This document shows, one piece after another, positions 44,701 to 59,224 of a stretch of 64,000 nucleotides of DNA. This DNA is from Archivesica marissinica (lineage: Eukaryota; Mollusca; Bivalvia; Venerida; Vesicomyidae). The stretch's first letter is position 1; the number at the start of each line of letters is the position of its first letter. The notes under the pieces were generated by a model that searched no databases, was not told the origin of the DNA, and saw only the letters and a list, made by a program, of their open reading frames with translations. The position numbers and the translations under genes are program-made. The DNA is taken from positions 74,187,688 through 74,251,687 of the forward strand of contig CM026403.1 of assembly GCA_014843695.1 (NCBI GenBank), given 5' to 3'.

Positions 44701-47700
44701 ATATAACACATTAACTGTACTAGCGAAGTGACATATACACCACATTGACTGTACTAGCGAAGTAACCTATATACAACATAGACTGTAATAGCGAAGTGAC
44801 CTATATACAACATATACTGTACTAGTGAAGTGACCTATATAACACATTGACTGTACTAGCGAAGTGACCTATATACCACATTGACTGTACTAGCGAAGTG
44901 ACCTATATAACATATTGACTGTACTAGCGAAGTGACATATATACCACATTGACTGTACTAGCGAAGTGACCTATATACCACATTGACTGGAATAGCGAAG
45001 TGACCTATATAACACATTGACTGTACTAGCGAAGTAACCTATGTAACACATTGATTGTACTAGCGAATTGACCTATATACCACATTGACTGTACTAGCGA
45101 AGTGACCTACATACCACATTAACTGTACTAGCGAAGTGACCTACATACCACATTAACTGTACTAGCGAAGTGACATATATTACACATTGACTGTACTAGC
45201 GAATTGACCTATGTAACACATTGACAATACTAGCGAAGTGACCTATATAACACATTAACTGTACTAGCGAAGTGACATATACACCACATTGACTGTACTA
45301 ACGAAGTGACCTATATACCACATTGACTGTACTAGCGAAGTGACCTATATACCACATTAACTGTACTAGCGAAGTGACCTATATAACACATTAACTGTAC
45401 TAGGAAGTGACATATACACCACATTGACTGTACTAACGAAGTGACCTATATACCACATTGACTGTACTAGCGAAGTGACCTATATACCACATTGACTGTA
45501 CTAGCGAAGTGACCTATAGAACACATTGACTGTACTAGCGAAGTACTATATACACATGACTGTATAGCAGTGACCTATATACAACATAGACTGTACTAGT
45601 GAAATGACCTATAGAACACATTGACTGTACTAGCGAAGTGACCTATATACCACATTGACTGTACTAGCGAAGTGACCTATAGAACATATTGACTGTACTA
45701 GCGAAGTGACCTATATACCACATTGAATGTACTAGTGAAGTGACCTATATACCACATTAACTGTACTATCGAAGTAACCTATATAACACATTGACTGTAC
45801 TAGCGAAATGATCTATATACCACATTAACTGTACTATCGAAGTGACCTATAGAACATATTGACTGTACTAGCGAAGTGACCTATATACCACATTGACTGT
45901 ACTAGCGAAGTGACATATATAACACATTGACTGTACTAGCGAAGTGACCTATGTAACACATTGATTGTACTAGTGAAATGACCTATATACCACATTGACT
46001 GTACTAGCGAAGTGACCTACATACCACATTAACTGTTCTAGCGAGGTGGCATATATAACACATTGACTGTACTTGCGAAGTGATCTATATCACACATTAA
46101 CTGTACTAGCGAAGTGACCCATATAACACATTGACTGGAATAGCGAAGTGGCCTATATACCACATAAACTGTACCAGCACCTATATACCACATTAACTTT
46201 ACTAGCGAAGTGACCCATATAACACATTGACTGTACTAACGAAGTGACCGATATAACACATTGACTGTACTAAGGAAGTGACCCATATAACACCTTGACT
46301 GGAATAGCGAAGTGACCTATATAACACATTGACTATACTAGCGAAGTGACATATATACCACATTGACTGTACAGGCAAAGTGACCAATATACCACATTAT
46401 CTATACTAGCGAGGTGACCTAAATAACACATTGACTGTACTAGCGAAGTGACCTATATAACACATTGATTGTACTAGCGAAGTGACCTATATACAACATA
46501 GACTGTACTAGTGAAGTGACCTATATACCACATTGACAGTTCTAGAGAAGTGACTTATATAACACATTGACTGTACTAGCGAAGAGACCTATGTAACACA
46601 TTGATTGTAATAGTAAAGTGACCTATATACCACATTGACTGTACTAGCGAAGTGACCTACATACCACATTAACTGTACTAGCGAAGTGGCATATATAACA
46701 CATTGACTGTACTTGCGAAGTGACCTATATAACACATTAACTGTACTAGCGAAGTGACACATATAACACATTGACTGGAATATCGAAGTGGCCTATATAC
46801 CACATAAACTGTACCAGCGAAGTGACCTATATACCACATTAACTGTACTAGCGAAGTGACCCATATAACACATTGACTGTACTAACGAAGTGACCCATAT
46901 AACACATTGACTGTACTAAGGAAGTGACCCATATAACACATTGACTGGAATAGCGAAGTGACCTATATAACACATTGACTATACTAGCGAAGTGACATAT
47001 ATACCACATTGACTGTACAGGCAAAGTGACCAATATACCACATTAACTATACTAGCGATGTGACCTAAATAACACATTGACTGTACTAACGAAGTGACCT
47101 ATATACCACATTGACTGTACTAGCGAAGTGACCTATATACCACATTGACTGTACTAGCGAAGTGACATATAAAAAACATTAACTGTACTAGCAAAGTGAC
47201 CTATATAACACATTGACTGTATTAACGAAGTGAACTATATACCACATTGACTGTACTAGCGAAGTGACCTATATAACACATTGACTGTACTAACGAAGTG
47301 CCCTATATACCACATTGACTGTACTAACGAGGTGACCTATATACCACATTGACTGGAGTAGCGAAGTGACCTATATAACACATTGACTGTACTAGCGATG
47401 TGACCTATAGAACATATTGACTGTACTAGCGAAGTGACCTATATACCACATTGACTGTACTAACGAAGTGACCTGTATACCACATTGACTGGAATTGCGA
47501 AGTGAGCTATATAACACATTGACTGGAAGAGCGATGTGGCCTATATAGCACATTGACTGTACTAGCGAAGTGACCTATATAACACATTGACTGGAATAGC
47601 GAAGTGACCTATATAACACATTGACTGTACAGGCAAAGTGACCAATGTACCACATTAACTATACTAGCGAAGTGACCTATATAACATATTGACTGTACTA

Positions 47701-50700
47701 GCGAAGTGACCTATATAACACATTAACTGTACTAGCGAAGTGACCTATATAACACATTAACTGTACTAGCGAAGTGACATATATACCACATTGACTGTAC
47801 TAGCGAAGATACCTATATACAACATAGACTGTACTAGTGAAGTGACCTATATACCACATTGACTGTTCTAGCGAAGTGACCTATAAAGCACATTGACTGT
47901 ACTAGCGAAGTAACCTATGTAACACATTGATTGTACTAGTGAAGTGACCTATATTCCACATTGACTGTACTAGCGAAGTGACCTACATACCACATTAACT
48001 GTACTAGCGAAGTGACATATATAACACATTGACTGTACTAGCGAAGTGACCTATATAACACATTAACTGTACTAGCGAAGTGACCTATATACCACATTGA
48101 CGGTACTAGCGAATTGACATATGTAACACATTGACTATACTAGCGAAGTAACCAATGCACCACATTGACTGTACTAGCGAAGTGACCTATATACCACATG
48201 GACTGTTCTGGCGAAGTGACCTTTATACCACATTAACTGTACTAGCGAAATGACCTATATAGCACATTGACTGTTCTAGTGAAGTGACCTATATACCACA
48301 TTGACTGTACTAGCGAAATGACCTATATAACACATTAACTGTACCAGCGAAATGACCTATATACCACATTAACTGTACCAGCGAAATGACCTATATAACA
48401 AATTGACTGGAATAGCGAAGTGGCCTATATACCACATTAACTGTACTAGCGAAGTGACCCATATAACACATTGACTGTACTAAGGAAGTGACCCATATAA
48501 CACATTGACTGGAATAGCCATGTAACCTATATAACACATTGACTGGAATAGCGATGTGACCTATATAACACATTGACTGTACTAACGAAGTGACCTATAT
48601 ACCACATTGACTGTACTAAGGAAGTAACCTATATACCACATTGACCGAAATGGCGAGGTGGCCTATATAGCACATTGACTGTACTAGCGATGTGGCCTAT
48701 ATAACACATGTACTGGAATAGTGATGTGACCTACATACGACATTGACTGGAATAGCGATGTGACCTATATAGAACATTGACTGTACTGCGAAGTGACATA
48801 TATAACACATTAACTGTACTAGCGAAGTGACCTATATACCACATTGACTGGAATAGCAAAGTGACCTATATAACACATTGACTGTACAGGCAAAGTGACC
48901 AATGTACCACATTAACTATACTAGCGAAGTGACCTATATAACACATTGACTGTAATAACGTAGTGAACTATATACCACATTGACTGTACTAGCGAAGTGA
49001 CCTATATACCACATTGACTGTACTAACGAAGTGACATATATACCACATTGACTGGAGTAGCTAAGTGACCTATATAACACATTGACTGGAATAGCGAAGT
49101 AACCTATAAAACACATTGACTGGAATAGCCATGTGACCTATATAACACATTGACTGGAATAGCGATGTGACCTATATAACACATTAACTGTACTAGCGAA
49201 GTAACCTATATAACACATTGACTGTACTAACGAAGTGACCTATATACCACATTGACTGTACTAACAAAGTGACCTATATACCACATTGACTGTACTAACG
49301 AAGTGACCTGTATACCACATTGACTGGAATTGCGAAGTGACCTATATAACACATTGACTGGAAGAGCGATGCGGCCTATATAGCACATTGACTGTACTAG
49401 CGAAGTGACCTATATAACACATTGACTGGACTAACGAAGTGACCTATATAACACATTGACTGTTCTAGTGAAGTGAACTATATAACACATTGACTGAACT
49501 AGCGAAGTAACCTATGTAACACATTGATTGTACTAGCGAATTGACCTATATACCACATTGACTGTACTAGCGTAGTGACCTACATACCACATTTACTGTA
49601 CTAGCGAAGTGACCTACATACCACATTAACTGTACTAGCGAAGTGACATATATAACACAATGACTGTACTAGCGAAGGTACCTATATAACACATTGACTG
49701 TACTAGCGAATTAACCTATGTAACACATTGACAATACTAGCGAAGTAACCAATGTACCACATTGACTGTACTAGCGAAGTGACCTATATAACACATTAAC
49801 TGTACTAGCGAAGTGACCTATATAACACATTAACTGTACTAGCGAAGTGACCTATATACCACATTAACTGTACTAGCGAAGTGACCTATATAACACATTA
49901 ACTGTACTAGCGAAGTGACATATACACCACATTGACTGTACTAGCGAAGTGACCTATATACCACATTGACTGTACTAGCGAAGTGACCTATATACCACAT
50001 TGACTTTACTAGCGAAGTGACCTATATACCACATTGACTGTATTAGCGAAGTGACCTATATACCACATTGACTGTACTAGCGAAGTGACCTATATACCAC
50101 ATTGACTGTACTAGCGAAGTGACCTATATACCTCATTGACTGGAGTAGCGAAGTGACCTATATAACACATTGACTGGAATAGCATGTGACCTATATAACA
50201 CATTGACTGGAATAGCGATGTGACCTATATAGCACATTAACTGTACTAGCGAAGTAACCTATATAACACATTGACTGTACTAACGAAGTGACCTATATAC
50301 CACATTGACTGTACTAACGAAGTGACCTATATACCACATTGACTGGAATTGCGAAGTAACCTATATAACACATTGACTGGAAGAGCGATGTGGCCTATAT
50401 AGCACATTGACTGTACTAGCGAAGTGACCCATATAACACATTGACTGGACTAACGAAGTGACCTATATACCACATTGACCGAAATAGCGAGGTGGCCTAT
50501 ATAGCACATTGACTGTACTAGCGATGTGGCCTATATAACACATGTACTGGAATAGCGATGTGACCTATATACTACATAGACTGGAATAGCGATGTGGCAT
50601 ATATACTACATTGACTGGAATAGCGATGTGACCTATATAACACATTGACTGTACTAACGAAGTGACATATATACCACATTAACTGTACTAGCGAAGTGAC

Positions 50701-53700
50701 CTATGTACCACATTGACTGGAATAGCGAAGTGACCTATATAACACATTGACTGTTCTAGCGAAGTGACCTATATAACACATTGACTGTACTAGCGAAGTA
50801 ACCTATGTAACACATTGATTGTACTAGCGAATTGACCTATATACCACATTGACTGTACTAGCGAAGTGACCTACATACCACATTAACTGTACTAGCGAAG
50901 TGACATATATAACACATTGACTGTACTTGCGAAGTGACCTATATAACACATTAACTGTACTAGCGAAGTGACCCATATAACACATTGACTGGAATAGCGA
51001 AGTGGCCTATATACCACATAAACTGTACCAGCGAAGTGACCTATATACCACATTAACTGTACTAGCGAAGTGACCCATATAACACATTGACTGTACTAAC
51101 GAAGTGACCCATATAACACATTGACTGTACTAAGGAAGTGACCCATATAACACATTGACTGGAATAGCGAAGTGACCCATATAACACATTGACTGGAATA
51201 GCGAAGTGACCTATATAACACATTGACTATACTAGTGAAGTGACATATATACCACATTACATTGACTGTACAGGCAAAGTGACCAATATACCACATTAAC
51301 TATACTAGCGAAGTGACGACTGTACAGGCAAAGTGACCAATATACCACATTAACTATCTAGCGAAGTGACCTAAATAACACATTGAATGTACTAACGAAG
51401 TGACCTATATACCACATTGACTGTACTAGCGAAGTGACCTATATACCACATTGACTGTACTAGCGAAGTGACATATAAAACACAATGAATGTACTAGCGA
51501 AGTGACATATATACCACATTAGCTGAACTAGCGAAGTGGCATATATAGCACATTAACTGTACTAGCAAAGTGACCTATATAACACATTGACTGTACTAAC
51601 GAAGTGAACTATATACCACATTGACTGTACTAGCGAAGTGACCTATATAACACATTGACTGTACTAACGAAGTGCCCTATATACCACATTGACTGTACTA
51701 ACGAAGTGACCTATATACCACATTGACTGGAGTAGCGAAGTGACCTATATAACACATTGACTGGAATAGCGAAGTAACCTATATAACACATTGACTGGAA
51801 GAGCGATGTGGCCTATATAACACATTGACTGTACTAGCGAAGTGACCTATATAACACATTGACTGTACTAGCGAAGTGACCTATATAACACATTGACTGT
51901 ACTAGCGAAGTGACCTATATAACACATTGACTGTACAGGCAAAGTGACCAATGTACCACATTAACTATACTAGCGAAGTGACCTATATAACACATTGACT
52001 GTACTAGCGAGGTGACCTATATAACACATTGATTGTACAGGCAAAGTGACCAATGTACCACATTAACTGTACTAGCGAAGTGACATATATAACACATTGA
52101 CTGTACTAGCGAATTAACCTATGTAACACATTGACAATACTAGCGAAGTAACCAATGTACCACATTGACTGTACTAGCGAAGTGACCTATATAACACATT
52201 AACTGTACTAGCGAAGTGACCTATATAACACATTAACTGTACTAGCGAAGTGACCTATATACCACATTAACTGTACTAGCGAAGTGACCTATATAACACA
52301 TTAACTGTACTAGCGAAGTGACATATACACCACATTGACTGTACTAGCGAAGTGACCTATATACCACATTGACTGTACTAGCGAAGTGACCTATATACCA
52401 CATTGACTTTACTAGCGAAGTGACCTATATACCACATTGACTGTATTAGCGAAGTGACCTATATACCACATTGACTGTACTAGCGAAGTGACCTATATAC
52501 CACATTGACTGTACTAGCGAAGTGACCTATATACCTCATTGACTGGAGTAGCGAAGTGACCTATATAACACATTGACTGGAATAGCCATGTGACCTATAT
52601 AACACATTGACTGGAATAGCGATGTGACCTATATAGCACATTAACTGTACTAGCGAAGTAACCTATATAACACATTGACTGTACTAACGAAGTGACCTAT
52701 ATACCACATTGACTGTACTAACGAAGTGACCTATATACCACATTGACTGGAATTGCGAAGTAACCTATATAACACATTGACTGGAAGAGCGATGTGGCCT
52801 ATATAGCACATTGACTGTACTAGCGAAGTGACCCATATAACACATTGACTGGACTAACGAAGTGACCTATATACCACATTGACCGAAATAGCGAGGTGGC
52901 CTATATAGCACATTGACTGTACTAGCGATGTGGCCTATATAACACATGTACTGGAATAGCGATGTGACCTATATACCACATAGACTGGAATAGCGATGTG
53001 GCATATATACTACATTGACTGGAATAGCGATGTGACCTATATAACACATTGACTGTACTAACGAAGTGACATATATACCACATTAACTGTACTAGCGAAG
53101 TGACCTATGTACCACATTGACTGGAATAGCGAAGTGACCTATATAACACATTGACTGTTCTAGCGAAGTGACCTATATAACACATTGACTGTACTAGCGA
53201 AGTAACCTATGTAACACATTGATTGTACTAGCGAATTGACCTATATACCACATTGACTGTACTAGCGAAGTGACCTACATACCACATTAACTGTACTAGC
53301 GAAGTGACATATATAACACATTGACTGTACTTGCGAAGTGACCTATATAACACATTAACTGTACTAGCGAAGTGACCCATATAACACATTGACTGGAATA
53401 GCGAAGTGGCCTATATACCACATAAACTGTACCAGCGAAGTGACCTATATACCACATTAACTGTACTAGCGAAGTGACCCATATAACACATTGACTGTAC
53501 TAACGAAGTGACCCATATAACACATTGACTGTACTAAGGAAGTGACCCATATAACACATTGACTGGAATAGCGAAGTGACCCATATAACACATTGACTGG
53601 AATAGCGAAGTGACCTATATAACACATTGACTATACTAGTGAAGTGACATATATACCACATAGACTGTACAGGCAAAGTGACCAATATACCACATTAACT

Positions 53701-56700
53701 ATACTAGCGAAGTGACCTAAATAACACATTGAATGTACTAACGAAGTGACCTATATACCACATTGACTGTACTAGCGAAGTGACCTATATACCACATTGA
53801 CTGTACTAGCGAAGTGACATATAAAACACAATGAATGTACTAGCGAAGTGACATATATACCACATTAGCTGAACTAGCGAAGTGGCATATATAGCACATT
53901 AACTGTACTAGCAAAGTGACCTATATAACACATTGACTGTACTAACGAAGTGAACTATATACCACATTGACTGTACTAGCGAAGTGACCTATATAACACA
54001 TTGACTGTACTAACGAAGTGCCCTATATACCACATTGACTGTACTAACGAAGTGACCTATATACCACATTGACTGGAGTAGCGAAGTGACCTATATAACA
54101 CATTGACTGGAATAGCGAAGTAACCTATATAACACATTGACTGGAAGAGCGATGTGGCCTATATAACACATTGACTGTTCTAGTGAAGTGAACTATATAA
54201 CACATTGACTGAACTAGCGAAGTAACCTATGTAACACATTGATTGTACTAGCGAATTGACCTATATACCACATTGACTGTACTAGCGTAGTGACCTACAT
54301 ACCACATTTACTGTACTAGCGAAGTGACCTACATACCACATTAACTGTACTAGCGAAGTGACATATATAACACAATGACTGTACTAGCGAAGGTACCTAT
54401 ATAACACATTGACTGTACTAGCGAATTAACCTATGTAACACATTGACAATACTAGCGAAGTAACCAATGTACCACATTGACTGTACTAGCGAAGTGACCT
54501 ATATAACACATTAACTGTACTAGCGAAGTGACCTATATAACACATTAACTGTACTAGCGAAGTGACCTATATACCACATTAACTGTACTAGCGAAGTGAC
54601 CTATATAACACATTAACTGTACTAGCGAAGTGACATATACACCACATTGACTGTACTAGCGAAGTGACCTATATACCACATTGACTGTACTAGCGAAGTG
54701 ACCTATATACCACATTGACTTTACTAGCGAAGTGACCTATATACCACATTGACTGTATTAGCGAAGTGACCTATATACCACATTGACTGTACTAGCGAAG
54801 TGACCTATATACCACATTGACTGTACTAGCGAAGTGACCTATATACCTCATTGACTGGAGTAGCGAAGTGACCTATATAACACATTGACTGGAATAGCCA
54901 TGTGACCTATATAACACATTGACTGGAATAGCGATGTGACCTATATAGCACATTAACTGTACTAGCGAAGTAACCTATATAACACATTGACTGTACTAAC
55001 GAAGTGACCTATATACCACATTGACTGTACTAACGAAGTGACCTATATACCACATTGACTGGAATTGCGAAGTAACCTATATAACACATTGACTGGAAGA
55101 GCGATGTGGCCTATATAGCACATTGACTGTACTAGCGAAGTGACCCATATAACACATTGACTGGACTAACGAAGTGACCTATATACCACATTGACCGAAA
55201 TAGCGAGGTGGCCTATATAGCACATTGACTGTACTAGCGATGTGGCCTATATAACACATGTACTGGAATAGCGATGTGACCTATATACCACATAGACTGG
55301 AATAGCGATGTGGCATATATACTACATTGACTGGAATAGCGATGTGACCTATATAACACATTGACTGTACTAACGAAGTGACATATATACCACATTAACT
55401 GTACTAGCGAAGTGACCTATGTACCACATTGACTGGAATAGCGAAGTGACCTATATAACACATTGACTGTTCTAGCGAAGTGACCTATATACCACATTGA
55501 CTGTACTAGCGAAGTGACCTACATACCACATTAACTGTACTAGCGAAGTGACATATATAACACATTGACTGTACTAACGAAGTGACCCATATAACACATT
55601 GACTGTACTAAGGAAGTGACCCATATAACACATTGACTGGAATAGCGAAGTGACCCATATAACACATTGACTGGAATAGCGAAGTGACCTATATAACACA
55701 TTGACTATACTAGTGAAGTGACATATATACCACATTGACTGTACAGGCGAAGTGACCAATATACCACATTAACTGTACTAGCGAAGTGACCTATAACACA
55801 TTGAATGTACTAACGAAGTGACCTATATACACATTGACTGTACTAGCGAAGTGACCTATATAACACATTGACTGTACTAGCGAAGTGACCTATATAACAC
55901 ATTAACTGTACTAGCGAAGTGACATATATAACACATTGACTGTACTAGCGAAGTGACTATATACCACATTGACTGTACTAGCGAAGTGACCTATATACAC
56001 ATTGACTGTACTAGCGAAGTGACCTATATACCACATTGACTGTACTAGCGAAGTGACCTATATACCACATTGACTGTACTAGCGAAGTGACTAATAACAC
56101 ATTGACTGTACTAGCGAAGTGACCTATATAACACATTGACTGTACTAGCGAAGTGACCTATATACCACATTGACTGTACTAGCGAAGTGACCTATATACC
56201 ACATTAACTGTACTAGCGAAGTAACCTATATAACACATTGACTGTACTAACGAAGTGACCTATATACCACATTGACTGTACTAACGAAGTGACCTATATA
56301 CCACATTGACTGGAATTGCGAAGTAACCTATATAACACATTGACTGGAAGAGCGATGTGGCCTATATAGCACATTGACTGTACTAGCGAAGTGACCCATA
56401 TAACACATTGACTGGACTAACGAAGTGACCTATATACCACATTGACCGAAATAGCGAGGTGGCCTATATAGCACATTGACTGTACTAGCGATGTGGCCTA
56501 TATAACACATGTACTGGAATAGCGATGTGACCTATATACTACATAGACTGGAATAGCGATGTGGCATATATACTACATTGACTGGAATAGCGATGTGACC
56601 TATATAACACATTGACTGTACTAACGAAGTGACATATATACCACATTAACTGTACTAGCGAAGTGACCTATGTACCACATTGACTGGAATAGCGAAGTGA

Positions 56701-58168
56701 CCTATATAACACATTGACTGTTCTAGCGAAGTGACCTATATAACACATTGACTGTACTAGCGAAGTAACCTATGTAACACATTGATTGTACTAGCGAATT
56801 GACCTATATACCACATTGACTGTACTAGCGAAGTGACCTACATACCACATTAACTGTACTAGCGAAGTGACATATATAACACATTGACTGTACTTGCGAA
56901 GTGACCTATATAACACATTAACTGTACTAGCGAAGTGACCCATATAACACATTGACTGGAATAGCGAAGTGGCCTATATACCACATAAACTGTACCAGCG
57001 AAGTGACCTATATACCACATTAACTGTACTAGCGAAGTGACCCATATAACACATTGACTGTACTAACGAAGTGACCCATATAACACATTGACTGTACTAA
57101 GGAAGTGACCCATATAACACATTGACTGGAATAGCGAAGTGACCCATATAACACATTGACTGGAATAGCGAAGTGACCTATATAACACATTGACTATACT
57201 AGTGAAGTGACATATATACCACATTACATTGACTGTAGGCAAGTGACCAATATACCACATTAACTATACTAGCGAAGTGACATATATACCACATTATTGA
57301 CTGTACAGGCAAAGTGACCAATATACCACATTAACTATACTAGCGAAGTGACCTAAATAACACATTGAATGTACTAACGAAGTGACCTATATACCACATT
57401 GACTGTACTAGCGAAGTGACCTATATACCACATTGACTGTACTAGCGAAGTGACATATAAAACACAATGAATGTACTAGCGAAGTGACATATATACCACA
57501 TTAGCTGAACTAGCGAAGTGGCATATATAGCACATTAACTGTACTAGCAAAGTGACCTATATAACACATTGACTGTACTAACGAAGTGAACTATATACCA
57601 CATTGACTGTACTAGCGAAGTGACCTATATAACACATTGACTGTACTAACGAAGTGCCCTATATACCACATTGACTGTACTAACGAAGTGACCTATATAC
57701 CACATTGACTGGAGTAGCGAAGTGACCTATATAACACATTGACTGGAATAGCGAAGTAACCTATATAACACATTGACTGGAAGAGCGATGTGGCCTATAT
57801 AACACATTGACTGTACTAGCGAAGTGACCTATATAACACATTGACTGTACTAGCGAAGTGACCTATATAACACATTGACTGTACTAGCGAAGTGACCTAT
57901 ATAACACATTGACTGTACAGGCAAAGTGACCAATGTACCACATTAACTATACTAGCGAAGTGACCTATATAACACATTGACTGTACTAGCGAGGTGACCT
58001 ATATAATACATTGACTGTACTAGCGAGGTTACCTATATAACACATTGATTGTACAGGCAAAGTGACCAATGTACCACATTAACTATATTAGCGAAGTTAC
58101 CTATGTAACACATTGACTGGAATAGCGATGTGACCTATATAACACATGTACTGGAATAGCGAAGTTAC
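38758..58168. repeat. ~34-bp satellite array with higher-order structure
   Basis: About 19.4 kb, roughly 570 copies of a 34-bp unit close to CTATATACCACATTGACTGT plus ACTAGCGAAGTGAC, with frequent variants (AACAC/CCAC, TTGACTGGAATAG, GCGATGTGGC). Rare variants recur at long spacing. For example CCTCATTGACTGGAG is found at 50131, 52534 and 54846, about 2.40 and 2.31 kb apart, with the surrounding order of variants repeated. Earlier blocks recur at roughly 1.3-1.5 kb (for example 40780, 42300, 43625). Short open frames on the minus strand have no coding meaning. Confidence 0.97.
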
Positions 58169-58230
58169 AAACACAAATAATTAATGTAAACACATAACGC
58201 TAGCAGTCAGCTATGGCCTTTCCTACTTAC

Positions 58231-58334
58231 ATATAACAATTGTTGTTGAACTTGTTGTAGCTAGATAACGCCAGAAGCGTTCCGAAACCAGGTCCGAGAC
58301 TGAAGAATATTTGAGCTGCAGCGTCCAGCCATAC
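58231..58334 (-). CDS. SLC6 neurotransmitter transporter exon (monoamine-type)
   Basis: On the minus strand an exon of 104 nt follows acceptor TGTCTTAACAG and ends at donor AT/GTAAGTAGG. It reads [18 protein letters not shown], then [16 protein letters not shown], and two bases of the next codon. This is the TM6 region of sodium-coupled neurotransmitter transporters, with the unwound SLGPGFG segment and the conserved [10 protein letters not shown] loop. The match is closest in my memory to serotonin/dopamine transporters. The reading frame, splice sites and conserved residues are intact, so it looks functional. Adjacent exons are not recognisable in the window: a 19-kb satellite lies downstream and a 33-bp array upstream. 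Confidence 0.9.
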
Positions 58335-58848
58335 CTGTTAAGACAATTTCAATGAGATATAATATCAAATCATATGAACAATTCCCACCTACCAAATCAT
58401 CTCCTCCCTACCCAACCCACCCCACCACAACAATTCCCACCCATCTCACACAAACCCACCCGATCTCAACCATCCCCCACCCATCCCAACCACATCACAT
58501 GATATAGCATTTTAAAATACTCGAGTGTTCTTGCAATCAGAATATTGAGGCCATTTTGTCTGTCTATTCTAAAATATAAATCCCAGTCTAGACTATTTCC
58601 AACTGAGTGTTATTACATTCGTTCAATTGCCATGTATTTTATTCGCCGCAAAATGTTTATTCTGCACCGTATTATTGGGTTTGTTGATTTTACTCCACTA
58701 TCAAATAGTTTCAGTGAAAGTTAATCTATCTCATTTAAGAACACGTTGGGGCAACATATCGACACTCTCATCGTTACTGTAAAGCTCGCTTACAGTTCCC
58801 TGTAAATGAATAAAAAATGTGTTGTATTTCATTCCAGTGTCTGTTACA
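58335..58848. other. Intronic sequence upstream of the SLC6 exon
   Basis: Includes a C/A-rich low-complexity stretch with repeated CCCACC motifs (58385-58500). No further exon was recognised. Confidence 0.55.
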
Positions 58849-59136
58849 GACGGATCTGTAGTCCAGTGGTAACACTGTGGACTGGTAATCCAGGGATCGC
58901 AGGTTCGATACCCCGTCTGACCCTAATAAAGTTAACAGTCTTTCAGATGGGACGTTAATCCGAGGTTTCCTGTCGGTGCTTTACATCGTGCACGTTAGTG
59001 AACCAGAGGAGACTCTGGAATGGGTCTGTCTCTCTGTATCATTGCACTATCCTCCAAACATCTAAAATGACTAATCTCTTCAGTAGGCGTCGCTCATATG
59101 GGCAACCGGTAGCGACGATAAATAAACGTAAAACAC
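58849..59136 (+). mobile_element. SINE family B, copy 6
   Basis: A full-length copy: ACGGATCTGTAGTCCAGTGG head, GATGGGACGTTAATCC centre, CGATAAATAAACG tail with a (CA)n end. Confidence 0.88.
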
Positions 59137-59224
59137 ACACACGTGTCTGTTCCATTGTATCTACATTCACAGTGGAGAGGATTTGGTGTAGACGAGTTGC
59201 GTATTGTGTAGAGTGAATATTCTG

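Noticed and set aside
38758..58168. Regular 34-bp array as a CRISPR array
   Set aside because: The repeats are contiguous without unique spacers, in a eukaryotic genome.
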